64,000 nt of DNA from Sanguinoderma infundibulare (lineage: Eukaryota; Basidiomycota; Agaricomycetes; Polyporales; Polyporaceae), in NCBI GenBank assembly GCA_032821775.1, contig JAVLRN010000008.1:372001-436000 (forward strand). The letters are read 5' to 3'. Position 1 is the stretch's first letter, and each line of letters begins with the position of its first letter. Both the position numbers and the translations under genes were made by a program. Under the pieces are notes generated by a model. The model saw only the letters and a program-made list of their open reading frames with translations. It ran no database searches and had not been told where the DNA came from. Positions 42,552 through 53,063 of this stretch are shown here, in pieces.

Positions 42552-44555
42552 TCAGATGACGCCGACCTCCTTCCCGGACGAGACGACGGAGGCGCGGCTA
42601 GTCCGCGCGGTATCGTAGAAGCTCGAATATGAGCTATTCCGGTACACCATCCCCGTCCCAGTCCGGGGCGGGCGCAGGCCGACCTGCGGCCGAGTGCTGC
42701 CTGTAATAGGCGCGGACGCGAGCGAAGGCTTCCGGCCATGCGTGCTCGCGCCCGGAGTAAGACTGGGACTGGGAAGCCCATGCGACAGGCTAGCCTGAGG
42801 AGGGAGGGGGAAGTCGGACATGCTCGCGATGCTGCTGCGCTCCAGCGGGCTGAGCGTCGACACTGACATGGACCGCACGGGTGCCATGACGGCCGCGGAC
42901 ACGGAGCGTGGGGGCACCATCCGCGACACGGCAGGGCGGGCAGCGACGGAAGCGGTAGTGGTGCCAGGGCGGGCTCCCGGGTTGGACAGCGTGCGAGTGC
43001 GCGACCGGGCGACATACGACGCAGATCCTGCGATTTTCGCCGTTGCGGCCGACACCGGGGGCCGCGACTCTGATATGGAGATTGTGCGTCCAACTGCGCT
43101 TTGGATGCCTGCGGTCTGTGGCAGGCGGAGCGGTCGCGGGACGGCGGTGCGAACCTGTGCGCTCTGCGAGCTCGCGACCGACTGCGCGGCGTTGTTGCTG
43201 GAGTCGCGTGAGCCCGATGACACCGCCGAGCTCGCAGACGCGTTTGACTGCGTGCGACTCCGCGGTGCAGGCTTGGGGGATTCGACGGATGTCACGCTGT
43301 CCGTGTCGGCGCTGCTAAGGCGGTTCTGGGAGAACGTCGAAGACAGGGAGCGAGAGAGACTGCGGGGAGTGAGCGGCGCGGGAGAAAAGGAGCTCGGTGC
43401 GCGCGAGAGGTTCCCCGCAGAGATGGATTTTGAGAGCTGCGAAGGCGCACGCGGCGACGAGGTGGCATAGGCGGAGGGCTGCCGCTCCATGTTCGTTTTG
43501 ATCAACCGCCTCGTGAGGAGCGAGGGCGCATCTTCGTCCTCGCTACAATCCCCGTCAAGCCACGCACCAAGAAAAGCACACATGGACCCACCTATCGCTC
43601 CAGCCCAGCCCGGTCGTCAGGCCCATTCCAGCACGAAGCAGCCCTTGATCCCGATGCCTGATCCTCCTTCGCGCCGTGTCTCTTGGATCGCGTTGGATGC
43701 CAGATTTCGTCATGGTGCTGCCCGCTGGATGAACGTCGCGGATCAGATCAGCCCCCTCAACAGCTCAAGGCGAAACGTAAAGGTTCGAAAAAGAAGCAGA
43801 CGAACCTGTGGAAGCTACGCTGAGGACGCTGATTGCGCGATGCAGCGACGCAGAGGGCTCGTCGTCATCCATATACATCGACAGCGTCGCCGATCCGCCA
43901 CCAGGGAGGAGCTTCGACCGGGGAGAAAGAAGTCCGTCGCGAAACATCAAGTGCCTGTCCCGCCACCACAGCGCATCTTCAACATGGGCGACACAAACAT
44001 GAAAGAACGAGGGACGTACGGCAAAGGAGTGTGGATGTCGATGCTCGAATCCGACTCGCTCCCGGCATCGCCCTCCAGCTTCTCGTCCGTGCTCTCGTCG
44101 TCCTTCTCGAGCAGCGCACCGTAGTCCGAGATGACGGACGCGCCATCGTCCTCAGCCTGCTCCTGCTTCTTCATGCCCTTCCAGCTCGAGGGAATCGCCA
44201 TGGACGAGTTCGAGCGCGTCCGCGCCATGCTGGGGGAGTGGAACGTCACCGACGACGTCCGGCGCGGGCGCGGGGTGCGCCTGATCATCGTGTCCACATC
44301 TGGGCTGTCGGCTCGTTTGTCGACTCGCGGTGGCGTGCCCTTCGACTTTGCGGACCGCGGCGATCGACGCTGGGCAGGTCCAGGGACGAGAGGGAATGCA
44401 TTTCCTCGGTGTGACGGAGTCTCAGGCTGGGAGATACTCGCCTCGGGCGAGCGTGGCGTGCTTGGCCGGCGTGGGCGTGGGGAGCTCCCGAACATGGCTG
44501 TGGAGAGCGTCGGGCTCTTTGACGAGAGGATCTCGGTCACCGACGTGTCAGACAT
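42552..44555 (-). CDS. Serine-rich, low-complexity protein of unknown function
   Basis: Three exons, 44555-44020, 43954-43806 and 43591-42552, give 574 residues. The start is M-S-D-T-S-V-T-E-I-L, followed by Ser/Pro/Arg-rich sequence with many S-P and R-x-x-S sites (possible phosphorylation), an acidic patch E-K-D-D-E-S-T-D-E-K, then M-Y-M-D-D-D-E-P-S in exon 2 and C-A-F-L-G-A-W-L-D-G-D-C-S-E-D-E-D in exon 3, the only folded-looking segment. The protein ends S-S-G-K-E-V-G-V-I. Splice sites are all canonical and frames join exactly. It lies in the spacer of the inverted repeat and has no second copy. I recognise no family; an intrinsically disordered regulatory protein is the best description. 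Confidence 0.7.
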
Positions 44556-47366
44556 CTCAAGGCAGACAACACAGAGAGGAGAGCGAGCTGAGTGGGAGAT
44601 GACGGCGAAGAACGAGGGCTTCGGTGGTGCGTGTCAGAAAGTGTACCCTGCGCGTCTTGTTGCCGAGAGAAGCGTATGCGAACGAGGCAATCACGGTGGC
44701 ACCTGGACCAGCTGAGAACCCACGCCCCGCAGGCCGACAAGAGAAAACCAGATTACCAGAGAACGAGAGTCGCGAGCAGCCCAGAGCGTGGATGAGAGAG
44801 AGCAAGAAGATGAGAACGACAGGGGGCGGCGCCGTTCAGTTCAGCCCCAAGAGCATTCCACGCCGTACTGAGCAGCGTGATGAACGATCAGAACGATCAG
44901 GAAAGCCATTCCAATGCCAACTCAAACGCTGAGAACACTATCATGCATGACCGGAGCAGAGCAGGTTGACAGGGGTGGAAGCGTGGCTGTAGCTACGAAA
45001 GATGATGGAGATCACTTGCGAACAGATGGCGGCGGGCGGCGCTGCTCAGCATCACCTCGCGCGTCGGCGTCGTTGCGACGGTGTATGCTGATGTCGGTGT
45101 CGCGCCCCCGATCCCGTCAATGAACGTGCGAACAACTGCATGGAACGGAGACAGCGGAACAAAGCAAATAGTTTTAAGCTATGTACTAATAAGAAGCAAG
45201 CGTCCCCGAAACCGAGATCACACCCGAACTCGAACGTGCAGACGGAGATAACCCTTCCAAAGCCAGCTACTTTTCCACCGGGTGCGCGCGCCTTCCGAAT
45301 CTCCGCCTCTCGTGCGAAGACTCGTCGACACTGCCAGAGGGCGTGCGATTCCCAGCCGAAGACGCGTTGAACGCCTTGATGAATCCTCTGATACAAACCA
45401 GGGTCAGCACTGGCCCGCGTTGCGACCGAGAGTGCAGCGGACTGACCGTTGCGTGGCATCCAGGTATTGCTCGCGATCGAACCTCCTGTCCGTCTTGACG
45501 GAGAGGCCGTGGCTTGAGAGGTCCACCCCCCGCTTCTTTAACCTGTGGACAAATGTCATCAGTCATGATAGGTTCGCAAAGCGGCGAGCGGTGCCGAGGT
45601 CGTATAAGGTCGGAGGGTCGCCTCGACTCATCTAAACCCTCCCACGACAGCCAACAAACAGGTGTCAAAACGAAGGCAACTGGTGTGTTGTGTCAAGCAA
45701 GTTGTGCAACACAAGGCACTGGTAGGTGCTTCTACCCTGCAAGTTAACCACAGGAATTAAGGTCGGTGCTATGCATATGCTTCTGCATGATGCACTTTCC
45801 GGATATCCTCAACACTGGCTCCGCGTACAGCCCGCAGAAGTCAAGCTGTGTGCGCCACAATGCCCCATTCGAACGCCAGTCCCGAAAGATCGGAAGGAAG
45901 GCTTGTTCAAGATGCTTGCATCCGCCGAGCCAACAAGTGCATGGTAAGAGACACGGAACATAGCAGCATACCCGATGCTCTACGTCGAGCCGTCTACACA
46001 CCCTTTTGCAAGTGGGTGGATTAATAAACCGAGCCCACTTGCAAGAGAGGGGAAAGTTCCACGGTGTATGATCGGACAGCGCGATCACCGTAACAGCTAC
46101 GGGATCTCGGGAGCGGGTACACGATGCCGGTCGTCGGCTCCAAGGCCTCGGAGCTCGGCGCGGTGCTCCGCGCATAGGTGTAGACGGGAAGGCGGATACG
46201 GTCAGGCTGTGAGCCAAGAGCTGTAGTTCATCGAGTATCGGCTGCCCGGGGACGCGCGCCCCCACCGAGCGGGAGCACAGCCAAACCCACCGTCTGGCAC
46301 CAGTCAAGCAAGTCCGCATGTAAACATGAGCGTATCATGGCAAAGAGTGGCCGACTCTGAACACAATGAGGATCGAGTCCGAGCCCACGGACTCGCAGAA
46401 GCAGTCCTTCAGAATCAGAAGGCGGGCCGAGCCGAACGAGCTACGTAAAGCATCCCGCCCGGCGCCCGCCTTCTGGCCTCCGGCGTTGCCGGCTTGGCAC
46501 CGGAATCCTGCGAGTTCGGCGACGCTGCCAGTGCGACGCTGAAGCCACAGGGGGAGACGAGGAAAGCAGGGGGCGATAGGATACTTATACCCCCTCTCTC
46601 GTTGGACTATATAAGGCACAAGCCGCGACACTGCGCGAACGGGTTCGGCGTCTGGTAGCAGTTGCCATTTCAGCGCCCAACGACGTGCAGGGAGACATAA
46701 CCAGCGTGCGGCTGGACGACTCGTTGCTGACAGATGAGGAGAGAATGGTCACTCACGAGTCTTTCGCGGATTCGCATGCCCCAGGCAAGGCATCCTTCGC
46801 CACGAGGAATGCGAAAACGAGGCCGGCAACTATGCAGAGGGTCTGTGTAAAACCACACGAAAACGTTCAGCAAATGAACCGTCAGGGGGAAAGCATTTCC
46901 GGCGCCTTCAGCCACCCGGACTCACCACGGCAAGAACGAAATAGTCAGACCTGCGAAGCATCGTCCGTTAAACACCTCCGTCGCGAATTTTCAGAAGGAT
47001 TGCGCCTCTCGCTTACCAGGTAGCCATGGTAGAAAGTGGAAAAGAGGTAGTAGAGGCAAGGAGTTGCTAAGGCTGGGAGTAAAGTACTCTTACGCCGCAT
47101 CCGACTTGGTGGCCGTGCGTCGGAGCCGGGCCAGCCAAATCGAGCAGCCCCTGTCATTGTCAGCCATGTTACCGTTGCGTTGGCCCACTTGCTTTCCGGG
47201 CACTTCCAGGGCCATGCAGATGGATGGAGTAAAAGACCGAAACATAGGATTATTCACACTGCAGCATCCGACAACGTGGCAGCAAATGAATACTAAATAA
47301 CTGCCATCGAACGAGCTGCGCCTTATATGAGCGCTCTAATTAATTTATAAAACAACCTCAGGAGAA
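44556..47366. other. Long stretch without recognised gene
   Basis: The first few hundred bases should hold the promoter of the Ser-rich gene. Open frames at 45744-46319 (minus) and 46335-46631 (minus) have no known motif. A good TATA-like ACTATATAAGG is seen at about 46606. No repeats link this stretch to the rest of the window. Confidence 0.4.
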
Positions 47367-47437
47367 GCATTCGTGGTGTAGCGGTAACATTGGGTCTTCC
47401 CATGGCCTAGCTCCGGGTTCGACTCCCGGCGGATGCA
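47367..47437 (+). tRNA. tRNA-Gly (anticodon CCC)
   Basis: All four arms pair: acceptor GCATTCG with CGGATGC, D arm GTGT/ACAT, anticodon stem GGGTC/GGCCT with loop TTCCCAT (anticodon CCC after T33), T arm CCGGG/CCCGG with loop TTCGACT, discriminator A. No intron. 71 nt. Confidence 0.9.
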
Positions 47438-47890
47438 TGCGGGCAGACGGGAGACGTTTTTAATGTTTCCCGCCTAGTTTATCGACTCTGCCCGAGGATT
47501 GTGGTGGCAAGGGCCACACACAAGAGTTACGGCCAGTTACTGTAGTTAGAAGTCGTTCGCACGTGCTCGCTTAGTCACCATTCGAGTATACAGTACCGCG
47601 CGCTCGTTTTGTATCTTCTTCGTGGATTCAACGCCGGTTCTGGGGCTCAGACTCCTTCCCACTCTTCCTGTCTTCTGGTGTGCTTCTCTACTCTCTCCAT
47701 CTAAGCTTAGCTCCATTACAAGGATGCTGACGGAGTTGACCAGGTTTTGACGTCGAGAATTATGTTTTGTGCTCGCAGTGTCAGTCCTATTCAAGGGTGC
47801 TCTAGTCGTGTTATGGAAACATATCAACAGCCAAGCTTTGTTCCAGGCGTCTAACTTGACCATGAAGTCCAGCGCTGTCGCGCATCCATC
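47438..47890. repeat. Inner end of the right inverted-repeat arm
   Basis: From about 47590 the sequence matches 39070-39270 in reverse (for example the words GTTGACCA, GACGTCGAGAATTATG and CCAGGCGTCTAAC). It holds the remains of the 5' part of the small gene's copy. No intact gene. Confidence 0.55.
47457..47461 (+). terminator. RNA polymerase III terminator
   Basis: Five T residues 20 nt after the tRNA end, the usual stop signal for polymerase III. Confidence 0.65.
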
Positions 47891-48462
47891 AGCAAACAGG
47901 GTTTAGGTTTACATATACCTGTAATAAACCATATAGCTCTGTAGCCATCGTAGCCATTCGTAGGTGCCTCACGATATCCTGCAATTCATCATATGGCTCT
48001 GCAGCATTCCGGCGGATAGGCCAATATCCTACAGTTTCAAGTTATAGCGGAGCGTGCTGCAGAGCCCTGTAGGATTTCGTCGGAGCCGGGGGAAATACTG
48101 TAGGGGCCTATCGGATAGGTGCGCGGGCCATATAGTGCCCTGTAGGACCAATGAGAGATATTGTAGCACCATGTAGGACTGATGGGAAGATATGGTTTTA
48201 TTGCTCTGCAATAATTGGCCGCACACCGAAGATGAATTGCATCGCTTTGCAGTGATTTATGGTATCCGTGGGCACAGCTACATTACTCTGCAATCATTTC
48301 TATCACCCAGTGGCAGCATTACAGGGCTCTACAATGATTTGTCGTATACGGCGGAACCCTGCAGGATTCCATCGTATCCGACGACTTCCTGCAGAGTCCT
48401 ACATGGTGGGGCCCGATCCGGCAAAATCCTGCATAGCCCCTTAGCGCTTAGCATAGCCGTTG
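47891..48462. repeat. Inserted array of degenerate short repeats
   Basis: Absent from the matching place in the left arm (between 39069 and 39070). It consists of variants of a word like CTCTGCAATGATTT-TCGTATCCG-GG (at about 48210, 48247, 48290, 48331, 48358, 48389) and of the related CTGTAGGA/CCTGCAGG form earlier, spaced about 27-43 nt. No coding frame. Confidence 0.6.
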
Positions 48463-48810
48463 ACAGTCAGCTGGGCCCTAAGCATGCCCGGCCTGAGCAC
48501 GCAAAGCCGCAGCGACATTCGTGGAAGGACGTGAGGAGTGGAAGGACTCGAAGAAGAACCGCGGCCCGCCCAACGTTCATGGTGGCGGACACCCTGCATG
48601 GTACGGCGCCCATTTTTGTCGCTTTGCGTACTAGTAGTTGCTAATCGAAGCCCTACACGTTCCTGTATCGCGTGGTGTGCGGATTTGCACGGATATAAAG
48701 CTTCAGCAACGTTACAGCCGGCTGAACAGATTGCGACTGTTCTGGGTGCAGAGCATTTCACCAGGACGGAGGTGCGCATAGTACGGTTCTTGCACGAGCG
48801 CATTAACTAG
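48463..48810 (+). pseudogene. Broken copy of the small spliced gene
   Basis: Reverse-oriented relative of 38727-39273. The terminal exon (L-H-G-Y-K-A-S-A-T-L-Q-P-A-E-Q-I ... V-R-F-L-H-E-R-I-N) and the intron are kept, but the upstream part is interrupted by the repeat insertion, and its reading frame hits a stop soon after the shared L-T-V-S-W-A-L-S-M-P-G-L-S-T-Q. Confidence 0.5.
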
Positions 48811-49416
48811 TGCATTTCAGCTGCAGGAAAACGGAATTGATCAATGAGGAGGAGCATGGCAATTCTCTGAACTCGAGGTGTGTGTAGCTTCTACGAGCCC
48901 CGCTTATACAGCGAGACCGACGTGGCTCTAGTGTTTGATTTTCTGCATTTGAGCTCAAGCGGTCGTTTCCTGCGCCGCGAACTCCACACCTTGTGTCCGA
49001 CCTGCTGTATACCGAAGAAAGCGGAGGGTCGGGCAGTTATACGTTCATAGCTTACTTGTTTCAAACCGACCAACCTAACACCCGGATGCGAACAGATTTG
49101 CGCCGCCGGTCAGACGCAATGTACACGACGAGCGAGGAGTCGTCCGCCTTCGACTCCGTCCCTCCGACTAATGACGGTCCTCTGACCTACAAAGTGTCGC
49201 TAAACGTGCGTCAAATCGTGAGCCGGACAGAAGACCAGTGCTTTCAATGGCAGGGAACTCTTGACGTTCGTGGCACTTGATGCTTGGCTCTACGGGGCGA
49301 CTTGGTGAGTGGGTTTTCCGAGACTCGAACAACTAGTCTAGTAACTGAATGTCCTATGTAGCACACTACTAGAATGTTAGCCGATAGTCCGCACGCCTAA
49401 CGGTGACATTAGTCAG
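48811..49416. other. 3' flank of C4
   Basis: Reverse match to 38107-38726. No gene is seen. Confidence 0.5.
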
Positions 49417-50646
49417 TTAATTGCTGACTCCCTGGGTGCGTCTGTTCATATCTCCCGAGAAGTCCTGCAGAAGCTCAACCTCGTCAATCATCCTCCTCGA
49501 CACCCTCGGCAAGATCGACTGCCTGACGGCGCTCAGCATCGTCGAGTTCGAGACGATGTACGCCCGCTGCTCCGGCAACTCCGCCGCACGCAGGTTGTCC
49601 CGCACGTTCTGCCTCGTCGCGGTGATGAAGTGCTCCCTCGCCTCCCTCTCGAGCCGCGCCCGGCTGCGCGCATCCGCCTCCTCCCCGTCGCTGTCGTATC
49701 CCCGCTCGATCATGATGTTCCGGATGTGCACGTCCGCCTTGGAGCGCACGATGTAGCAGGGGATGGCGAAGAGCCGGGCGTTGCGGAGGATTGCGACGTC
49801 CGTTGCCGTGAAGCGGTTGTCGACGAGGACGATGAGGGCGTCGAACACGTAGAGGCCCTGTTGGTTGAAGTACTGCCAGTCCCGTATGGTTAGTGTGCCC
49901 GCGCCCGGGACGTCGTACCACACGACGTGGTTGTTAGGGTTCGAGTCAGGGAAGCGGGTCACCTGGAGCGTCGTCTCCGTCACCCCCGTCGCGGCGGAGC
50001 CCGCCTCGATGTTCTTCATCCCACGGAAGGCGTTGATGAGCGACGACTTGCCGCTGCCCGAGACCCCAGTGATCGCGAAGTGGGAGAACCCCTCGCGGTA
50101 CCCGATGTGGCGCTTCGCGTTCTCGAGTTCCTCCGGAGACGGCATCACGACGGGCTGGATGCCTTCGCGCAACTGCCGCTCAGCCTCCTGCTTTGCCGCG
50201 AGGGCGGAACGCGCCTCCTCTGCAGCCGTGCGAGCAGCGTCCTCCGCCGCGCGCTGGGCCTCTGCCGCGCGCCTGGTCTCCTCGGCCGCGCGCTGTTGCT
50301 GACGCTGGGCCTCCTCCGCTGCCCTCGCCGTCTGCTGCCTCAACGCCTTCTCGCGCCTCTTCGCCTGCTCGCGCTCCGCAGCCACGGCATGCTCGGCGGC
50401 GATCCGGGCTTCCTCGGCCTCCCTTCGGACCCGTTCCGTCTCGGCCTGAGCGGCTGCCATGGCCGCTTGTGCTTCGCGCGCCCGCTGGGCCTCCCTCTCG
50501 GCCTCCCGCGCGCGCCTCTCCGCCTCCGCCTTCGCGGCCTGCGCTGCTAGCTCTCGCTCCTCCAGCTCGCGTTGGAGTCTGGCTGCTCGTTCTATGTCTT
50601 CGTGTGCTTGAGACTGCCGTTTTCTTCTTCTGAAGAGCCCACCCAT
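49417..50646 (-). CDS. IRG-like GTPase C4
   Basis: Intronless, 409 residues, the inverted copy of C2. Start M-G-G-L-F-R-R-R-K: Gly2 is kept, but position 6 is Arg instead of Ser, which weakens the myristoylation consensus. Coiled coil, P-loop G-V-S-G-S-G-K-S-S (as in C3 rather than the G-V-A-G-S-G of C2), W-Y-D-V-P-G-A-G-T and R-S-K-A-D are all present; it ends R-T-Q-G-V-S-N. Divergent to B3-A3 across about 1.56 kb. The P-loop difference suggests patchy conversion among the copies. Confidence 0.88.
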   Translation of the reverse strand: MGGLFRRRKRQSQAHEDIERAARLQRELEERELAAQAAKAEAERRAREAEREAQRAREAQAAMAAAQAETERVRREAEEARIAAEHAVAAEREQAKRREKALRQQTARAAEEAQRQQQRAAEETRRAAEAQRAAEDAARTAAEEARSALAAKQEAERQLREGIQPVVMPSPEELENAKRHIGYREGFSHFAITGVSGSGKSSLINAFRGMKNIEAGSAATGVTETTLQVTRFPDSNPNNHVVWYDVPGAGTLTIRDWQYFNQQGLYVFDALIVLVDNRFTATDVAILRNARLFAIPCYIVRSKADVHIRNIMIERGYDSDGEEADARSRARLEREAREHFITATRQNVRDNLRAAELPEQRAYIVSNSTMLSAVRQSILPRVSRRMIDEVELLQDFSGDMNRRTQGVSN

Positions 50647-52202
50647 CGCGCGAGAGAAAGATAGAAAGTGTGAGTATGTGTTGGTGTGGGTGTGTACGGT
50701 AGTGGTGCCACATGCTCGTGAGTAGCGATAGGGTGACTCTGCGTCTTGAGCTGTATTTATAACATTGGGTTGCAGGTCGCCGCGCGTTCTTCAAGGACGA
50801 AAGGGCGACGTCCAAAGACGCCGGCTGTGAGTGCATGTGGCTCGACAGACGTCCTCGATGACGGATTGCATCGAGGTAGCCAACCGCTACTCATCCTGGA
50901 TTGCAGTCAGGCTGGCGTTCTTCGAGGACGGCGGCTAAGGTTTCCGCGGCTCGCCGTCACCCGTTTTGGTCAACTAACGGTGCATACCCTGGCCAGGAAT
51001 GGACGATTTGGCGATTCTACAGCTCGATTCGGACCAGAAGCAGCGTGGGATGTTCGAAAGGATGCAGATGATCTGCTTCTCTACCACCATCCGGCCCTCC
51101 TTCTCAACCACCATCCTGTTGTCGCAAGGCGTTCTTGCATACGTACGTTCATCGCTTCACCCTAGATTGCTCGAACGTCGTATGGCCGAACGGGATCCTC
51201 GTCGACAGGGCCGTCGCGTACCAAGAGGCGCAAGAGATCGTCGGCTTTTTGCCGCGTATGCCGCTACGCGTGGTGGTCAAACTCTGTTCGTGGGCGATCG
51301 TTCATGCTGCGGCTCTCCAGAACTCACCACACAATTGACCAAAGTGGACCGTTAACGTACTGCCCAGGGCTGTAAATATCAGACTGATGCCGCTCGTGTC
51401 GCTCTTAGGTGTTGGCAAACAGCCCCCGATACGTTGGTCGTCGCGACCACACCCATGTTGAACGTTGAACTCTCGGATTGCTTCTGGTAGGGCACATCGT
51501 CCTGGTGCAAAGGTCACGGTCAGTCCCTCAATTCGATCGCCATGAACGGCCCGAGCGCGTGCTCACTTTCATTATTACATTCTATGTGGGAAGACTCACG
51601 CCTCAAGACTCAAGCTCTACTTGAACCCGACTTGAACCCTTCAGCTCATTATTGAACGACGGTATGGATTTTGTTTTTTGCGACCTTCACTTTCCACAAG
51701 TTTCAACTTGCGCGGTGCGTACCATCCGGCGCCTCGTTCGTCCAGTGGCAACAGCCAAACCGGGATCGCATTGTTTACATAGAAGGTAAGACCGCCGGCC
51801 TCGATCCGTACCTCCGCAATCCGCGGAGATCATATCTAGGAAGAACAAAGCAAGCACCGCAACGACTGCGCCTTCAACTCTTGCCTTTTGAGGAAGGAGT
51901 ACTTCTACACGGCGCTGTCAGTCTTCCTTTTAAAGGCTTCCTGAATCTCTCTCCTATTGTCTCTGTTCCACGCCATCCTCCGTGAAGAGAAACAATGAGA
52001 CACTTTAAACATGACTCCAACGCACCGTCCGCTACATATTGGTTAAATATGCGAGATTTTTCCGGCCCGTGTCCGAAATCCTAACTTCAACCACCACCAC
52101 CACCGCTGCCGCTCGAGTCGTCCGTGCAACACTCGAAATTCGCTACCTCCTTGAACTCGAGCCTTTCTCCAAGCCGTCGCCTGCGCCCTCTTGAGAAGTA
52201 AT
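50647..52202. promoter_or_regulatory. Divergent intergenic region between C4 and B3
   Basis: Reverse homologue of 35299-36876. Near the GTPase a reverse TATA (TATTTATA at 50754) and CCAAT (50764-50769) are seen. Conserved frames on both strands (50999-51355 plus; M-V-V-E-K on minus) are again partly broken. The B3 side has the AACTCTTGCC block at about 51884. Confidence 0.45.
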
Positions 52203-52726
52203 ATGGTAGCCGATCAGACGAAGAAAGTAAAGAAGTACGGGGAGAAAGGCGCGAAGCTGGACTCGTTCCGCCAGAAACACAGGCCCCCGAAGAGAATCAG
52301 AAGTCAAGTGGGCAACGACGATGCGGTAAGTTTCATGACACAGCCTTCTCTATGACGAAATTTGCAACGGGTCATTTCTAGTTGATGAAGATGTTCCCGG
52401 GGTATGGCCAACGACTGTTCTCCGGTGCATCGGCGCCCATCCCTGAGCCAATCAGGGAGGCGTACAAGCTTCTCAAGGCGAAGAAGAAAGCAGAGAAGCT
52501 CACCAAGGACCTACCGAACTCCGCGGCTGAACATGGCGGCGACGACGTCAAGTTAGGGTCCAAGGACGATGACGAGAAGACAGTCGGGGATCAGCCTGAG
52601 AAGAAGGTATGTTTCAGCATCCTCGTGGTTGGGAGTCTAGCTGCTCACATGGGGATCTGATGACTGCGATAGCCGGCTGCTGCCACCGCTGACTTGCATC
52701 CCGCTTCCTCTTCGCAGGCACCCTGA
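52203..52726 (+). CDS. Gene B3: short lysine-rich protein
   Basis: Exons 52203-52325, 52382-52606 and 52718-52726; 118 residues or nearly so, almost identical to B1 (M-V-A-D-Q-T-K-K-V-K-K-Y-G-E-K, M-F-P-G-Y-G-Q-R-L-F, acidic tail, K-K-A-P end). The basic N-terminal stretch deleted in B2 is present. Followed after about 340 nt by A3 on the same strand. Confidence 0.65.
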
Positions 52727-53063
52727 CGTTCCTTTCGGACGCATTCTATATGTATCTATACGTGTTCCCGTACTGTTCGAGTCTTGATAGTAGCTCTTGC
52801 CGAGTGAAGATTCGATGTCGATTTCGAGTGCGGTTCGAGCCACTGTCGGCCTCGAGTCATGTTGAACTAGTATCCGTGCGAAAAGCAATCAGTTGCGCTA
52901 TCTGCTCGCAACCCGTGCGTTCGCCATCAGAGCAAATCATCTGGAGGAAGCAGCGCAACGACAGACCGTGACAGCGCCTTCGACTCTTGCTGGTTTAAGC
53001 TTCCTTTGATCTCGCTCCCTGGTTTCGTGAGAAGGAGCAGACGGCCTGACTCCGCGATTGGCA

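Noticed and set aside
42230..43093. 287-codon minus-strand frame overlapping the Ser-rich gene
   Set aside because: It overlaps a gene whose spliced frame is better supported; Arg/Ser/Pro-rich shadow frame.
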